A stretch of DNA of 64,000 bases from Muriicola soli (GTDB taxonomy: Bacteria > Bacteroidota > Bacteroidia > Flavobacteriales > Flavobacteriaceae). The translations under genes were made by a program, and so were the position numbers. Below are positions 28,613-37,862 of this stretch, in pieces. The stretch spans positions 2,108,001-2,172,000 of the forward strand of contig NZ_CP035544.1 in NCBI RefSeq assembly GCF_004139715.1. Reading direction: 5' to 3'. A model generated the notes under the pieces. That model was not told where the DNA came from, ran no database searches, and worked only from the letters and a program-made list of their open reading frames with translations. Numbering within the stretch: position 1 is the stretch's first letter; each line of letters starts with the position of its first letter.

Positions 28613-31600
28613 TTAATTCTCCCCTGTATCAACTGATGCATTTTTTTCGGCCTCTTTAGACTTTATAAGCGACAATTCTTGCCTGGCCTTTGATTCTATC
28701 TCGGGAAACTGACTGAAATTCGAGATCACACTCTCCAGAATATACGTTGCCTGAAAGGCATCTCCCAAAGCATAGAAATTCTGGGCCATTACGATCAAAC
28801 CTTTACCTCCCCATTCTTTGTAAATAGCGTATTCCCTGGCCAGTTTCTGTACCGATATATTGCTTTTTTCAAAGGCTCCCTTTTTTTGTTTAAAATAGGC
28901 GTCGAAATACAGGGCTTCCGCTGCCAATGATCCGGAAGAAGTCTTCAGCACTTTTGCGTACGCCTCTTCTGCTGTGATTTCATCAGAAGTACTCATAGCT
29001 GATCTTGCAATCATGATGTTTGCATCGCTCTTGATACGGTCATCTATTCCTTCTGTTTTCAATACCTTTTCTGCGTATTCCAGTGTTTTTTTGTAATTCT
29101 TTTGTTCGTAATACCCCTTCATCAGATTCTGCCTGGCGTATGTTCTGTTCTGCGCTATGTCAGCGGATTCCTCCAGTCGACTCAAATAATTCATAGCAGC
29201 AGCCATGTCATTCTTTGCCAATAAGAGTTCGCAAACCCGAGTCAATGCCTGTTCGTAATACTCGCTTCCTCCCCGGTCTGCGACATAGGTAAAGGAAGTT
29301 AAAGCCTTCTCCTGATTTCCCTCAGAAAAGTACAGTTGTGCAAGCTTAAAATGGGCATCGACAATATGAAGGCCGGAGGGAAATTCTGATATATAGCTTT
29401 CGTAACCGCGAATAGCAGCAGCGGTCCTTCCTTCTATATCCTGTTTTTCTGCAGATTCAAAAGTGGCATTATCCAATTCAGCGTCTGACACTTCAACAAA
29501 ATCAAGATTTCTTACCCAGGCCGCGTATTCATTTACACGGCCCATATCCATATAGACCAGTTTTGCAGTGTTTACGGCCTGTATAGCCTCCTGTGAATTA
29601 GGGTATTTATCTACGACGGTGCTGAATTTATTCAATGCCTCATCGTTACGGTTAGCGTTGTAATGCACCAGGCCCTGCCTTAGAAGAGCCTGTGGTACCA
29701 GTTTGCTGCTGCTGTATGAGTTCACTAAATCGGCATAAGCCTTGAGGCCTTCCTGCTCCTTGTTATCACGGATATAGGAATTCCCAAGTTCAAAAAGAAC
29801 GTCGTCTTTTAGTGTTGAAGCCGGATATGAAGTAATAAATGAATTGAGCTCCGCTAATTTGGTCGAATTTCTGCCTGTAAACCCGTAACTGACCGCTTTT
29901 TGGAAAGCCGCATAGTCCTTTTCCCTCCCGTTGCCGGAAAGGTAGTCGGCATATGCATCTATGGCCCTGTCGTATTTACTGGTTACAAAATAGCAGTCGC
30001 CGAGTCGCACCAAAGCGTCATCAACTTTTTCCTTCTCGGCTGTGCCCGACTTATATCGCGCAAAATACGGAATGGCCGAATTGTAGTCCTTTAGCTTGAA
30101 ATAGGTATATCCCAAATTGTAGTCCAGGTCCTTGTATTCTTTGGTACTTGAGGCTGCCTGACTTTGCTGAAAACGGATGTATTCCACCAGGGCTTCGTCA
30201 AAACGATTGAGTAAGAAACTGGCCTCGGCTTTCCAATATCTGGCCCTTGCGGTAAATAAGGCATCAGCATCACTTTTAATGGCTCTGTCTAAGACCTCAG
30301 CTGTTTCGGCATAATCTCCTTCGAGGAATAATTCCATCCCTCTGAAAAAAGCTACTTTTTGATAGGTCGTTTTATTTGCGTAATTCCTGTTCTGTTCAAG
30401 CAATTCCAATGCCCCCTTAAAATTCCTGGAGGTCAGGTAGGAATCCACAAGCAATTCCTGAAGTTCAGGAGCATAAGTGTCTTTGGGGTATCGATCCAAA
30501 TATGTGGAAAGCACCAGAGTGACCGGCTCATAGGCATTCCCGATCTCATAACTAAGACGGGCGTAATTGAGAAGGGCATCTTTTTCTATTTCAGGCGAGA
30601 ATTCCATTTGTGATGCATTCCTGAAGGCATTAAGTGCCTCTTGTTTCTTGTCGAGTTTCAGGTAGCATTCTGCCAGATGGTAATACGCATTCTGAGCTAC
30701 GCTATTCTGTCCTCCAATGATCTTGTTAAATTGAAGGATGGCATTGGCGTAATCTTGTTGTTGGTAATAGCAATACCCCAACTGGTAATAGTCTGTATTG
30801 TTCCATTTACCGCGCTTTCCCCTATAAGCTTCGAGATAAGGAATGGCCTCCTTGTATTGCTGCAGATTAAAATAACTTTCTCCAATGATCTTGTTGAGTT
30901 CGGAAATTTCCTGCCTGTCCGAATTAGGAAGTTGCTTTTTTCCCAAAGCGATGGCTTCTTCAAAATTACCGAGCTTAAAGTTCAGGTCTGCCTGAAAATA
31001 GGAAAGGTTTTCACTGAGCAATTCCTGGTCTGTAATCTGGTCAAAACTTTCGGTTGCTCCTTGGTAATCATCTTGCTGGTAAGCAATAAAACCAAGATAA
31101 TACTTGGCCTGCGAACCGTATTCAGCAGAATTGGACACTCTGTTGAAATAGGTTTTGGCCTCTTCGGGTTTTTTAGCAGCAAAGAGGGAGTACCCCATAT
31201 TAAAATTAAAGCGTTGCCGGTCTTTCTTCGGTACGGTATAAGGCTCCACTTTTTTATACCATTTCAGGGCATAAGGGTATTTGGCATTTGCAAAATAATA
31301 ATCGGCCACATCCAAAAAGGCAGCATCTCTTTTTGTAGATGTGGGAAAACTTTCCACAAAATCTTCCATTAGACGGTCTGCACCAATCTGGTTGAGTCGT
31401 ACCGCAGCGTTGGCGGCATAATATGCACTGTTTGCCTTGGTTTCCTCGTTTGTAGTTCTTGCTCTTACCTTTTTAAAAAGGGTTTGGGCTGCCTGGTATT
31501 GACTATTATTATAGAGTTGCAGAGCTTGATTGTAATCACTGTCTTCATGGGTATAGATGACAGATTCCTGAGCAATTGCCATGGAGAACAGGCCAAGGGC

Positions 31601-31633
31601 CATAAGGGTAAAAGCGGTTTTTTTCTTTAACAT
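28613..31633 (-). CDS. Large secreted TPR-repeat protein
   Basis: The 1006-residue protein has a signal peptide ending near SMAIAQ and is then almost entirely helical tetratricopeptide-type repeats. Examples are DYNQALQLYNNSQYQAAQTLFKKV, KYPYALKWYKKVEPYT, DYNSAIPYFARYKSG, KYDRAIDAYADYLSG and NYKKTLEYAEKVLK; many resemble the 'YbgF/BamD-like' A(x)YFxx(Y/F)xxxYP variant. It is likely periplasmic and acts as a binding scaffold. The outer-membrane barrel gene follows immediately, suggesting that they work as a pair. The start at 31633 fits the signal sequence. The specific partner proteins are unknown. Confidence 0.88.
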   Translation of the reverse strand: MLKKKTAFTLMALGLFSMAIAQESVIYTHEDSDYNQALQLYNNSQYQAAQTLFKKVRARTTNEETKANSAYYAANAAVRLNQIGADRLMEDFVESFPTSTKRDAAFLDVADYYFANAKYPYALKWYKKVEPYTVPKKDRQRFNFNMGYSLFAAKKPEEAKTYFNRVSNSAEYGSQAKYYLGFIAYQQDDYQGATESFDQITDQELLSENLSYFQADLNFKLGNFEEAIALGKKQLPNSDRQEISELNKIIGESYFNLQQYKEAIPYLEAYRGKRGKWNNTDYYQLGYCYYQQQDYANAILQFNKIIGGQNSVAQNAYYHLAECYLKLDKKQEALNAFRNASQMEFSPEIEKDALLNYARLSYEIGNAYEPVTLVLSTYLDRYPKDTYAPELQELLVDSYLTSRNFKGALELLEQNRNYANKTTYQKVAFFRGMELFLEGDYAETAEVLDRAIKSDADALFTARARYWKAEASFLLNRFDEALVEYIRFQQSQAASSTKEYKDLDYNLGYTYFKLKDYNSAIPYFARYKSGTAEKEKVDDALVRLGDCYFVTSKYDRAIDAYADYLSGNGREKDYAAFQKAVSYGFTGRNSTKLAELNSFITSYPASTLKDDVLFELGNSYIRDNKEQEGLKAYADLVNSYSSSKLVPQALLRQGLVHYNANRNDEALNKFSTVVDKYPNSQEAIQAVNTAKLVYMDMGRVNEYAAWVRNLDFVEVSDAELDNATFESAEKQDIEGRTAAAIRGYESYISEFPSGLHIVDAHFKLAQLYFSEGNQEKALTSFTYVADRGGSEYYEQALTRVCELLLAKNDMAAAMNYLSRLEESADIAQNRTYARQNLMKGYYEQKNYKKTLEYAEKVLKTEGIDDRIKSDANIMIARSAMSTSDEITAEEAYAKVLKTSSGSLAAEALYFDAYFKQKKGAFEKSNISVQKLAREYAIYKEWGGKGLIVMAQNFYALGDAFQATYILESVISNFSQFPEIESKARQELSLIKSKEAEKNASVDTGEN

Positions 31634-31782
31634 AGTGTTCTAGGACTCGTGAGAATTACCGTATTTGTCTTAGTAACGGGAAATATTGATTTGCAGTATA
31701 AACCCGTCAAAGAAAAAGATTTTCATGAGGCCCGTACTTTTTATCCTGCAGAACTTATTACTTTTATATCAACAATAAACGC

Positions 31783-32466
31783 ATGGAAGAGCCCATACTA
31801 AGCTTAAAAGAAGTTGCCGTTTACCAAAAAGAGAATTTGGTGTTGAATGATATCAACCTAGAGGTAAAGAAAGGTGAATTTGTGTACCTCATCGGTAAGA
31901 CGGGAAGTGGTAAAAGTAGCTTTATGAAAACCCTATACGCTGATCTCCCTCTTAAGCAAGGTCATGGCAGGGTGGTCGGATTCAATCTCAAAACACTTGA
32001 AGAAAAGAACATTCCCTATCTCAGGAGGAAATTAGGTGTGGTATTCCAGGATTTTAAACTCCTTCCGGACAGAAACATACACAAAAACCTCCTTTTTGTA
32101 TTGAGGGCCACCGGATGGAAAGACGCGGCCAAAATGAATGCCAAAATCGAGGAGGTACTCGAAAAGGTAGGTATGAAGACAAAGGGATTTAAGTTTCCTC
32201 ATGAACTTTCGGGAGGAGAACAACAACGGATAGCTATTGCCAGAGCCTTACTCAATGATCCCGAACTCATTCTCGCAGACGAACCCACAGGGAATCTGGA
32301 TCCCCAGACCAGCGTTGAGGTTATGAAAGTATTGCAGGAAATCAATAAGACGGGCCGTACCATTCTCATGGCTACCCATGATTATGCGCTCATCCTTAAA
32401 TATCCTTCCAAGACCTTAAAATGCGACGGAAATAAGGTTTTTGAAGTAGTCCAGAAAGCAGTTTAA
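31783..32466 (+). CDS. ftsE: FtsE-like ABC ATPase
   Basis: The 227-residue ATPase has Walker A GKTGSGKSS (38-46), Q-loop VVFQDFKLLPDRN (Gln89), signature LSGGEQQR (142-149), Walker B LILADEP (162-168) and H-loop ATHD. The FQDFKLLPDR segment and the short length are typical of FtsE, which with FtsX controls peptidoglycan hydrolases at division. ftsX is not adjacent here; in Bacteroidota the two genes are often apart. The upstream gene on the other strand encodes the TPR protein. The symbol is a confident family call. Confidence 0.85.
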   Translation: MEEPILSLKEVAVYQKENLVLNDINLEVKKGEFVYLIGKTGSGKSSFMKTLYADLPLKQGHGRVVGFNLKTLEEKNIPYLRRKLGVVFQDFKLLPDRNIHKNLLFVLRATGWKDAAKMNAKIEEVLEKVGMKTKGFKFPHELSGGEQQRIAIARALLNDPELILADEPTGNLDPQTSVEVMKVLQEINKTGRTILMATHDYALILKYPSKTLKCDGNKVFEVVQKAV

Positions 32467-32546
32467 ACTTTTATTCAGCTCTTTATTTTTTAAATTTCCA
32501 TCAGGAAAAATGTGTATCTTTCAGGTTACAACCAACCTAAGTAATT

Positions 32547-34208
32547 ATGAAACTGAAAGCTTTCGCCTTTCCCCTTTTCCTGCTATTCTTCATTTCATGT
32601 AAAACCGATTCTCCTCCAAAGACCGAAATGGCGGTGGAGGAAGTCAAAGTTTGGCAACCCGATGATACCCGAAGTATGACGGGAGTCATGGCCAAAAGGG
32701 GCCTGATTTACGATTCTGAAACGGATACAGAAGGGTATGTACTTTTTGAACCTTCGAGCAGCACAAAAACCTTTTTGATCAACAAAAACGGGGAGGTCGT
32801 ACACAGCTGGAATTCTGATCTCAATTCCATGAATTCCTATCTTCAGCCTAACGGAAATCTCATTCGGATGGAGCGTGATGAGAATTTCCCAACTTTTGCT
32901 GCCGGGGGACAATCCGGGAGGATTAAAGAGTACGACTGGGAGGGCAATCTGTTATGGGATTTTGAGTACTACAGTGAAACTTACCTCACCCATCACGATA
33001 TTGAAATAATGCCCAATGGCAACATCCTTGCGATTTCCTATGATGCTTTAAGTGCGGAAGAGGCTGAAGCCGCTGGCATGGATCCTCAACACATTCCCAA
33101 AGCGGGCATATGGCTCGATAAGATCATAGAGATTGAACCGGTTAAGCCCAAAGGAGGTAAAATCGTCTGGGAATGGAGGATGCAAGATCACCTCGTTCAG
33201 GAATTCGATCCTGATAAGGAGAATTACGGTGTAATTGCAGAACATCCCAGAAAAATAAACATCAATATAGCCAGTGAAGAGGCCGGGCCCCCAATGACGC
33301 AGGAAAGGCTTGATCAGATGAAAAAAATGGGATTTATAACATCCAATGCTACGGTAGACAACCAGGGTTCGGATATCACTCATACCAATGCCGTTTCATA
33401 TAATTCAGAACTCGATCAGATTGTGATCAGTGTCCCGGGCTATGGAGAAATCTTTGTTATCGATCACAGTACCAGTACCGAAGAAGCCAGAACCGCTTCA
33501 GGGGGTAATTCCGGATTAGGGGGAGAGCTTCTCTATCGCTGGGGGAATCCCGCCAATTACGGCAAGGGAAGCAAAGAAGATCAAATGCTCCATGGACAAC
33601 ACGACAGTAAATGGATACCGCAAGGATATCCCGGAGAAGGGAATCTGATGGTTTACAACAACGATATCCCCCACCCTGATAACAAATTGCCTAATATGTG
33701 GGCCGCCATGGGCGAGAATTCCACCCCTGAATTAAAAGTAGCCATCGGCGATGTAGGTAATTATTCTGCCGTTCATGAATGGGCGATTCCCACATCTGAG
33801 AACGGTAATTATGAGCCCGGGGAAAATGGCGTCTTTGGACCGGAGACTCCTGACTGGACTTATAATGCACCGGACAAGTATTCTATTTACTCGTCATTTA
33901 TTTCAGGGGCTCATCGATTGAAGAATGGGCACACTTTTATCACCCAGGGCATGCAGGGAAGATTCCTTGAGATCGATGAGAATGGAAGGCGGGTCTGGGA
34001 ATACTGGAACCCTTATGTGTACGACTATAAATTACCAGACGGATCACCGGCGCAACCCACTGGTCCTTTTGTATTTGGAATTTTTAGGAGCACTCTATAC
34101 CCTGGGGATTACGCGGCCTTTGGAGGTAAAAAATTAGAGCCCATAAGCCCCCAACCTGACCCGTTTATTTTTAAAATGCCTCCTCCTCCGGAAGAAAACA
34201 CTCAGTAA
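32547..34208 (+). CDS. ASST-type aryl-sulfate sulfotransferase lipoprotein
   Basis: The 553-residue protein has a lipoprotein signal with a cysteine near residue 19 (FISCKTD). The mature part is a beta-propeller of the arylsulfotransferase type: GYVLFEPSSSTKTFLIN, VHSWNSDLNSMNSYLQPNGN, LTHHDIEIMPNGNILAI, HGQHDSKWIPQG and GAHRLKNGHTFITQG. In ASST enzymes several His and Arg residues carry sulfate from one phenol to another without PAPS; candidate His residues lie in these motifs. It would act in the periplasm. A P-loop sulfotransferase follows 26 bases later. The substrates are unknown. Confidence 0.85.
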   Translation: MKLKAFAFPLFLLFFISCKTDSPPKTEMAVEEVKVWQPDDTRSMTGVMAKRGLIYDSETDTEGYVLFEPSSSTKTFLINKNGEVVHSWNSDLNSMNSYLQPNGNLIRMERDENFPTFAAGGQSGRIKEYDWEGNLLWDFEYYSETYLTHHDIEIMPNGNILAISYDALSAEEAEAAGMDPQHIPKAGIWLDKIIEIEPVKPKGGKIVWEWRMQDHLVQEFDPDKENYGVIAEHPRKININIASEEAGPPMTQERLDQMKKMGFITSNATVDNQGSDITHTNAVSYNSELDQIVISVPGYGEIFVIDHSTSTEEARTASGGNSGLGGELLYRWGNPANYGKGSKEDQMLHGQHDSKWIPQGYPGEGNLMVYNNDIPHPDNKLPNMWAAMGENSTPELKVAIGDVGNYSAVHEWAIPTSENGNYEPGENGVFGPETPDWTYNAPDKYSIYSSFISGAHRLKNGHTFITQGMQGRFLEIDENGRRVWEYWNPYVYDYKLPDGSPAQPTGPFVFGIFRSTLYPGDYAAFGGKKLEPISPQPDPFIFKMPPPPEENTQ

Positions 34209-34234
34209 ATTCAATCAACTTAAAACCACAAAAA

Positions 34235-34915
34235 ATGTCAATAAAAATTATTGGTGCCGGATTCCCGAGAACGGGAACCACAACTCTCAAGAGATCCTTG
34301 GAAATGTTAGGGTTTAATCGTGTGTATCACATGAAAGAACTCCTTGTAAATCCTCATAATCTTCACTATTGGAAAACACTTTCTGAAACCGGGGACACGG
34401 ATTGGGAAGGACTGTACAAAGGCTACGACGCCACGGTGGATTTTCCGGGCTATCCCTGGTACAAAGAACATATGAAACGCTATCCGGATGCTAAAGTGAT
34501 CCTCACCGTTAGGGATTTTGAGGCCTGGTATAAAAGTGTAGATAGCACGGTATACCGCGCAGGCCCTCAAACTCCGGGAGAAAAAATAAAAATGATGGGG
34601 AAACTGCTCTTTAGTGCCAGAGCGAGAAATGTGGTGAAATGCATCAAATTCTTTAAAAAGACCTTTTTTGCAGGAGAATTGAGTGGCAATTTCGAAGACA
34701 AGGCACACGCTAAAAAAGTATGGGAAGGACACTTGGCAGAGGTCCAAAGATTCGTCCCGGAGGAAAAATTGCTGGTGTACGATGTACGTGATGGGTGGGC
34801 ACCACTCTGTAAATTCCTGGGTGTTGAAGAACCTACCGATACCCTGCCTCATTTAAATAAAAAGGAAAATTTTAAAGAAATGCTACCTAAGCTGATGAAA
34901 GGTGAAATGGCCTGA
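34235..34915 (+). CDS. P-loop sulfotransferase-family protein
   Basis: The 226-residue cytoplasmic protein opens with IIGAGFPRTGTTTLKRSLEML, the PAPS-binding 5'-phosphosulfate loop (about residues 9-18). It has DATVDFPGYPWYKEHMKRYP and KVILTVRDFEAWYKSVDSTVY, the second conserved segment of sulfotransferases of the Sulfotransfer_4 group (3'-phosphate contacts from Arg and Ser). It ends with KLLVYDVRDGWAPLCKFLG. Such proteins move sulfate from PAPS to a hydroxyl group. It lies directly after the ASST gene and 69 bases before an MFS carrier, so a shared sulfated small molecule is plausible but not shown. Confidence 0.85.
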   Translation: MSIKIIGAGFPRTGTTTLKRSLEMLGFNRVYHMKELLVNPHNLHYWKTLSETGDTDWEGLYKGYDATVDFPGYPWYKEHMKRYPDAKVILTVRDFEAWYKSVDSTVYRAGPQTPGEKIKMMGKLLFSARARNVVKCIKFFKKTFFAGELSGNFEDKAHAKKVWEGHLAEVQRFVPEEKLLVYDVRDGWAPLCKFLGVEEPTDTLPHLNKKENFKEMLPKLMKGEMA

Positions 34916-34984
34916 GTGAACACCGTAATTCTAATTTAACATCAACAGCCGGTACAATTAGGTATCAGTATTGAAATTTCCTAT

Positions 34985-36145
34985 ATGAATTCAGAAACCT
35001 GGCAGGTAAAAGCTACTTTATTATTGGTGAGTAGTCTTACCATCATGTCGATGATTACCATTTCGGCTTCCCTTCCGGATATGACCACGACCTTTTCCAA
35101 GGTGCCTAATCACGTTGCGCTGGTCAAATTATCCCTGTCATTTCCAGGGCTTTTTATAGCACTAAGTGCCATTGTAGCAGGCATCATCATTGATAAAACC
35201 GGTAGATTAAAACTATTGGGGATTGCATTGGTCCTTTATGCCATTGGAGGCACTTCGGGATATTGGCTTAACAACCTCTACGCTATTCTGGCCGGCAGGG
35301 CTCTGCTGGGAATTTCTGTAGGAATTTCCATGACCATAGTGACTACCCTAGTAGCCGATTACTATCAAGGCAAGGCGCGACAAAAATTTGCCGGTCTTCA
35401 AATTGCGGTGATGTCCCTGGGAGGAATCCTCTTTATTACGCTGGGAGGTATTCTCGCTGATATTGACTGGCGCGTACCTTTTTTATTGTACTTGTTTTCC
35501 CTGCTGATACTCCCTCCGGCATTTCTTTTTCTAAAAGAACCCCAGAGGATGAGTCGGCCCACAGTAAAAAGCAAGATTAAATCTCCGGGGATCATCTGGC
35601 TGATCTTTGGCAATGTTATGCTAATGTGGATCATCTTTTTTATCATCCCTGTACAAATTCCCTTTTATCTCAAATCAATTGGGGTAGAAAAGAATACCAT
35701 GATCGGAATTGCCATAGCTTCCAGCACTTTGTTTTCTGCAGTCTCATCTTTTTCTTACAGCAGGATCAAGGACCTGTTGGGTTTCCGACAGATCTTTGGG
35801 CTGGGCTACTTTCTGATGGCATTAGCTTTTATTGCCATTGCTTTTGGAAATTCTTATGGAATGGTTCTGCTGGGAATGCTGCTGGCAGGTTTGGGCATGG
35901 GACTAATGATCCCTAATGCCAATGTTTGGGTGATGCAATTAGCGCCTCAGGAAATCCGTGGTCAGGAAATTGGACGATTAACAACCTTTTGGTTTTTTGG
36001 ACAGTTCTTATCCCCACTTGTTCTTCTACCTTTTTTGGATTACTTTACCCTTGATCAATTATTCTATGGTCTCGGAATCGTCTTGTTCGGTCTCACCCTA
36101 ATCTTTATAATCTGGTACTGGGTTAAGCCTCGACAATTACGGTGA
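34985..36145 (+). CDS. MFS transporter
   Basis: The 386-residue protein has twelve predicted membrane helices in two halves. The first half shows the MFS motif A region as GIIIDKTGRLKLLG and GRALLGISVGISMTIVTTLVADYY. The second half has SYSRIKDLLGFRQIF and GLGMGLMIPNANVWVMQLAP. It most resembles drug-proton antiporters of the Bcr/EmrB-like groups. The substrate is unknown; its place behind two sulfotransferases makes export of a modified compound possible. The start at 34985 suits a short cytoplasmic N-terminus. Confidence 0.85.
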   Translation: MNSETWQVKATLLLVSSLTIMSMITISASLPDMTTTFSKVPNHVALVKLSLSFPGLFIALSAIVAGIIIDKTGRLKLLGIALVLYAIGGTSGYWLNNLYAILAGRALLGISVGISMTIVTTLVADYYQGKARQKFAGLQIAVMSLGGILFITLGGILADIDWRVPFLLYLFSLLILPPAFLFLKEPQRMSRPTVKSKIKSPGIIWLIFGNVMLMWIIFFIIPVQIPFYLKSIGVEKNTMIGIAIASSTLFSAVSSFSYSRIKDLLGFRQIFGLGYFLMALAFIAIAFGNSYGMVLLGMLLAGLGMGLMIPNANVWVMQLAPQEIRGQEIGRLTTFWFFGQFLSPLVLLPFLDYFTLDQLFYGLGIVLFGLTLIFIIWYWVKPRQLR

Positions 36146-36174
36146 AGGATTCCTGATACATATGAACACGGCTC

Positions 36175-36987
36175 TTGATACGGAAAGTAAAAACCTCAGC
36201 TCCCGATAAAAAGTCTAATCCCCTAATCGGGGTATTACTCTTTATTATATCTCTGATCTTATTGGTCATTACGGGGCCTATTGGCTTCCTCTATGGAATA
36301 CTTCACACTTTATTTAAGAACGGTATTACGGGCCTGGGAGAATATTTACTCAAAATTGCCATTTCAGTTGACCAGTTGGGAAATGTAATGATGCAGCATT
36401 TATTGAATCTATTGTGGATCAGAAAAGGAGGTTATCCTTTTGGAAATAGGGATGAGACCATTTCAAGTGCTCTGGGCAGGAATAAGAGATTGGGAATGCT
36501 CACCCGTTTTGGGCGAGGTATTGACAGTTTTCTGGATGTCATAGACCCCAATCACTCCCTGAATTCTATTGACTATTATATTGAACCCTCTCCCAGGATC
36601 ATTGACAAATTAGCCTGGGTACACATAGAGAATAAACGGATTTTATGTGTGAGGAGTAAAGGGAAGGTGTTGTTTTATATTCCCGGAGGGAAAAGGGAGA
36701 AAGGAGAATCAGACTTGATGGCCCTCAGCAGGGAAATCCTGGAAGAATTGCAGGTAAGGCTAGACACCAGGAGTTTTACCTTTTTAGAAAATTTTGAAGC
36801 GCAGGCAGATGGCAAGCCGGCAGGTATATTGGTTCGTATGCGCTGTTACGAATCCTCCTACCAGGGAAAATTGAAACCCGCTTCCGAGATAGCTGAAATG
36901 CAATGGCTGGGGTATAACGACAGGGAAAAAGTCTCAAAAGTCGCACAATTGGTTTTTGATTATCTGAAAAATGAAGGCAGACTTTGA
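36175..36987 (+). CDS. Membrane-anchored NUDIX hydrolase fusion
   Basis: The 270-residue product must start at the TTG at 36175 or further in, because a TGA precedes it and no ATG comes before the membrane helix (about 17-45). Residues about 50-135 form a conserved-looking module with QHLLNLLWIRKGGYPFGNRDETISSALGRN and SFLDVIDPNHSLNSID. From about 141 (RIIDKLAWVHIENKRIL) a complete NUDIX domain follows, with the NUDIX box GGKREKGESDLMALSREILEEL (171-192). NUDIX enzymes cleave nucleoside diphosphate-linked compounds. NUDIX proteins of this type usually begin near IDKLAW, so the N-terminal half appears to be an added membrane domain. The substrate is unknown. Confidence 0.75.
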   Translation: MIRKVKTSAPDKKSNPLIGVLLFIISLILLVITGPIGFLYGILHTLFKNGITGLGEYLLKIAISVDQLGNVMMQHLLNLLWIRKGGYPFGNRDETISSALGRNKRLGMLTRFGRGIDSFLDVIDPNHSLNSIDYYIEPSPRIIDKLAWVHIENKRILCVRSKGKVLFYIPGGKREKGESDLMALSREILEELQVRLDTRSFTFLENFEAQADGKPAGILVRMRCYESSYQGKLKPASEIAEMQWLGYNDREKVSKVAQLVFDYLKNEGRL

Positions 36988-37074
36988 TCGATTTTAACCA
37001 CCTCACATCTCTTAGTTTTTTGTTACTTTTACGGCCGACTAACCAGGCGGACTACGCCATTACTATAAAATCGA

Positions 37075-37827
37075 ATGACTGTACTGGGAATTGACATAGG
37101 AGGATCGGGTATGAAAGGAGCCCTGGTAGATACTGTTACTGGAGAAAAATTGACAGAAAGATTTCGTATTCCTACTCCGGAATCACGCAAACCTAAACCT
37201 ATGGCCAGGGTTTTTAAGGAAATTGTGGACCATTTCGACTATTCAGGACCTGTGGGTTGCGGTTTCCCTACCACCCTGAGACACGGGGTTTGCAAATCAA
37301 AAGGAAACCTACATAAAAAATGGGTTAATGTCAATGTAAAAGAACTATTCAGTGAGGTTTCAGGATTACCGGTGACCGTGATCAATGACGCCGATGCCGC
37401 CGGGTATGCCACGATGAATTACGGGGTTGGTAAAGGGCGCAAAGGTTTTGTGGTTATGATAACTATCGGTACCGGTCTTGGAAGTGGTGTCTTCTGGGAT
37501 GGTGAACTCATCCCCAATTTCGAGTTAGGACAGATCCCATACAAAGAATACAATAAGATAGAGATGTGGGCTGCCGCATCGGCTAAAGAAAAAGAAGGTC
37601 TTTCCTATGAGGAATGGGGAAAGCGATTTAATATTTTTCTCGAGTATGTTGAAGTAATTGTCTCCCCTGATCTGATTATTTTAGGTGGTGGGACTTCAAA
37701 GGATTTTGATGAGTACAAGGATTTCATAACCATTGAAACTCCGGTTATTCCGGCAGGGCTGCAAAACCACGCAGGGATCATTGGAGCAGCTGCAGCTGCT
37801 ATGCACCATCCTATTACATTGGATTAG
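37075..37827 (+). CDS. ppgK: Polyphosphate glucokinase (ROK family)
   Basis: The 250-residue protein has the ROK phosphate-binding DIGGSGMKGALVD start, GCGFPTTLRHGVCKSKGN, the sugar/catalytic INDADAAGYATMNYG (catalytic Asp) and TIGTGLGSGVFWDGELIPNFELG. These match the PpgK group, which phosphorylates glucose with inorganic polyphosphate (and often ATP). The C-terminal segment LEYVEVIVSPDLIILGGG and the overall length also fit. A TACTTTTA element just upstream (37024-37031) is one base from the -7 consensus. It stands alone, ending at a strong terminator shared with typA. Confidence 0.85.
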   Translation: MTVLGIDIGGSGMKGALVDTVTGEKLTERFRIPTPESRKPKPMARVFKEIVDHFDYSGPVGCGFPTTLRHGVCKSKGNLHKKWVNVNVKELFSEVSGLPVTVINDADAAGYATMNYGVGKGRKGFVVMITIGTGLGSGVFWDGELIPNFELGQIPYKEYNKIEMWAAASAKEKEGLSYEEWGKRFNIFLEYVEVIVSPDLIILGGGTSKDFDEYKDFITIETPVIPAGLQNHAGIIGAAAAAMHHPITLD

Positions 37828-37831
37828 AAAT

Positions 37832-37862
37832 AAAAAAAGCGCCCTTTGGCGCTTCTTTTTTT
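37832..37862. terminator. Bidirectional terminator between ppgK and typA
   Basis: AAAAAAAGCGCC, a CTTT loop and GGCGCTTCTTTTTTT form a strong hairpin. It runs up to the typA stop codon. Confidence 0.9.

Noticed and set aside
30641-31372. A 243-codon open frame on the plus strand opposite the TPR gene
   Set aside because: It lies wholly inside a gene with clear TPR repeats and a signal peptide, and its own product shows no domain; it is a shadow frame.
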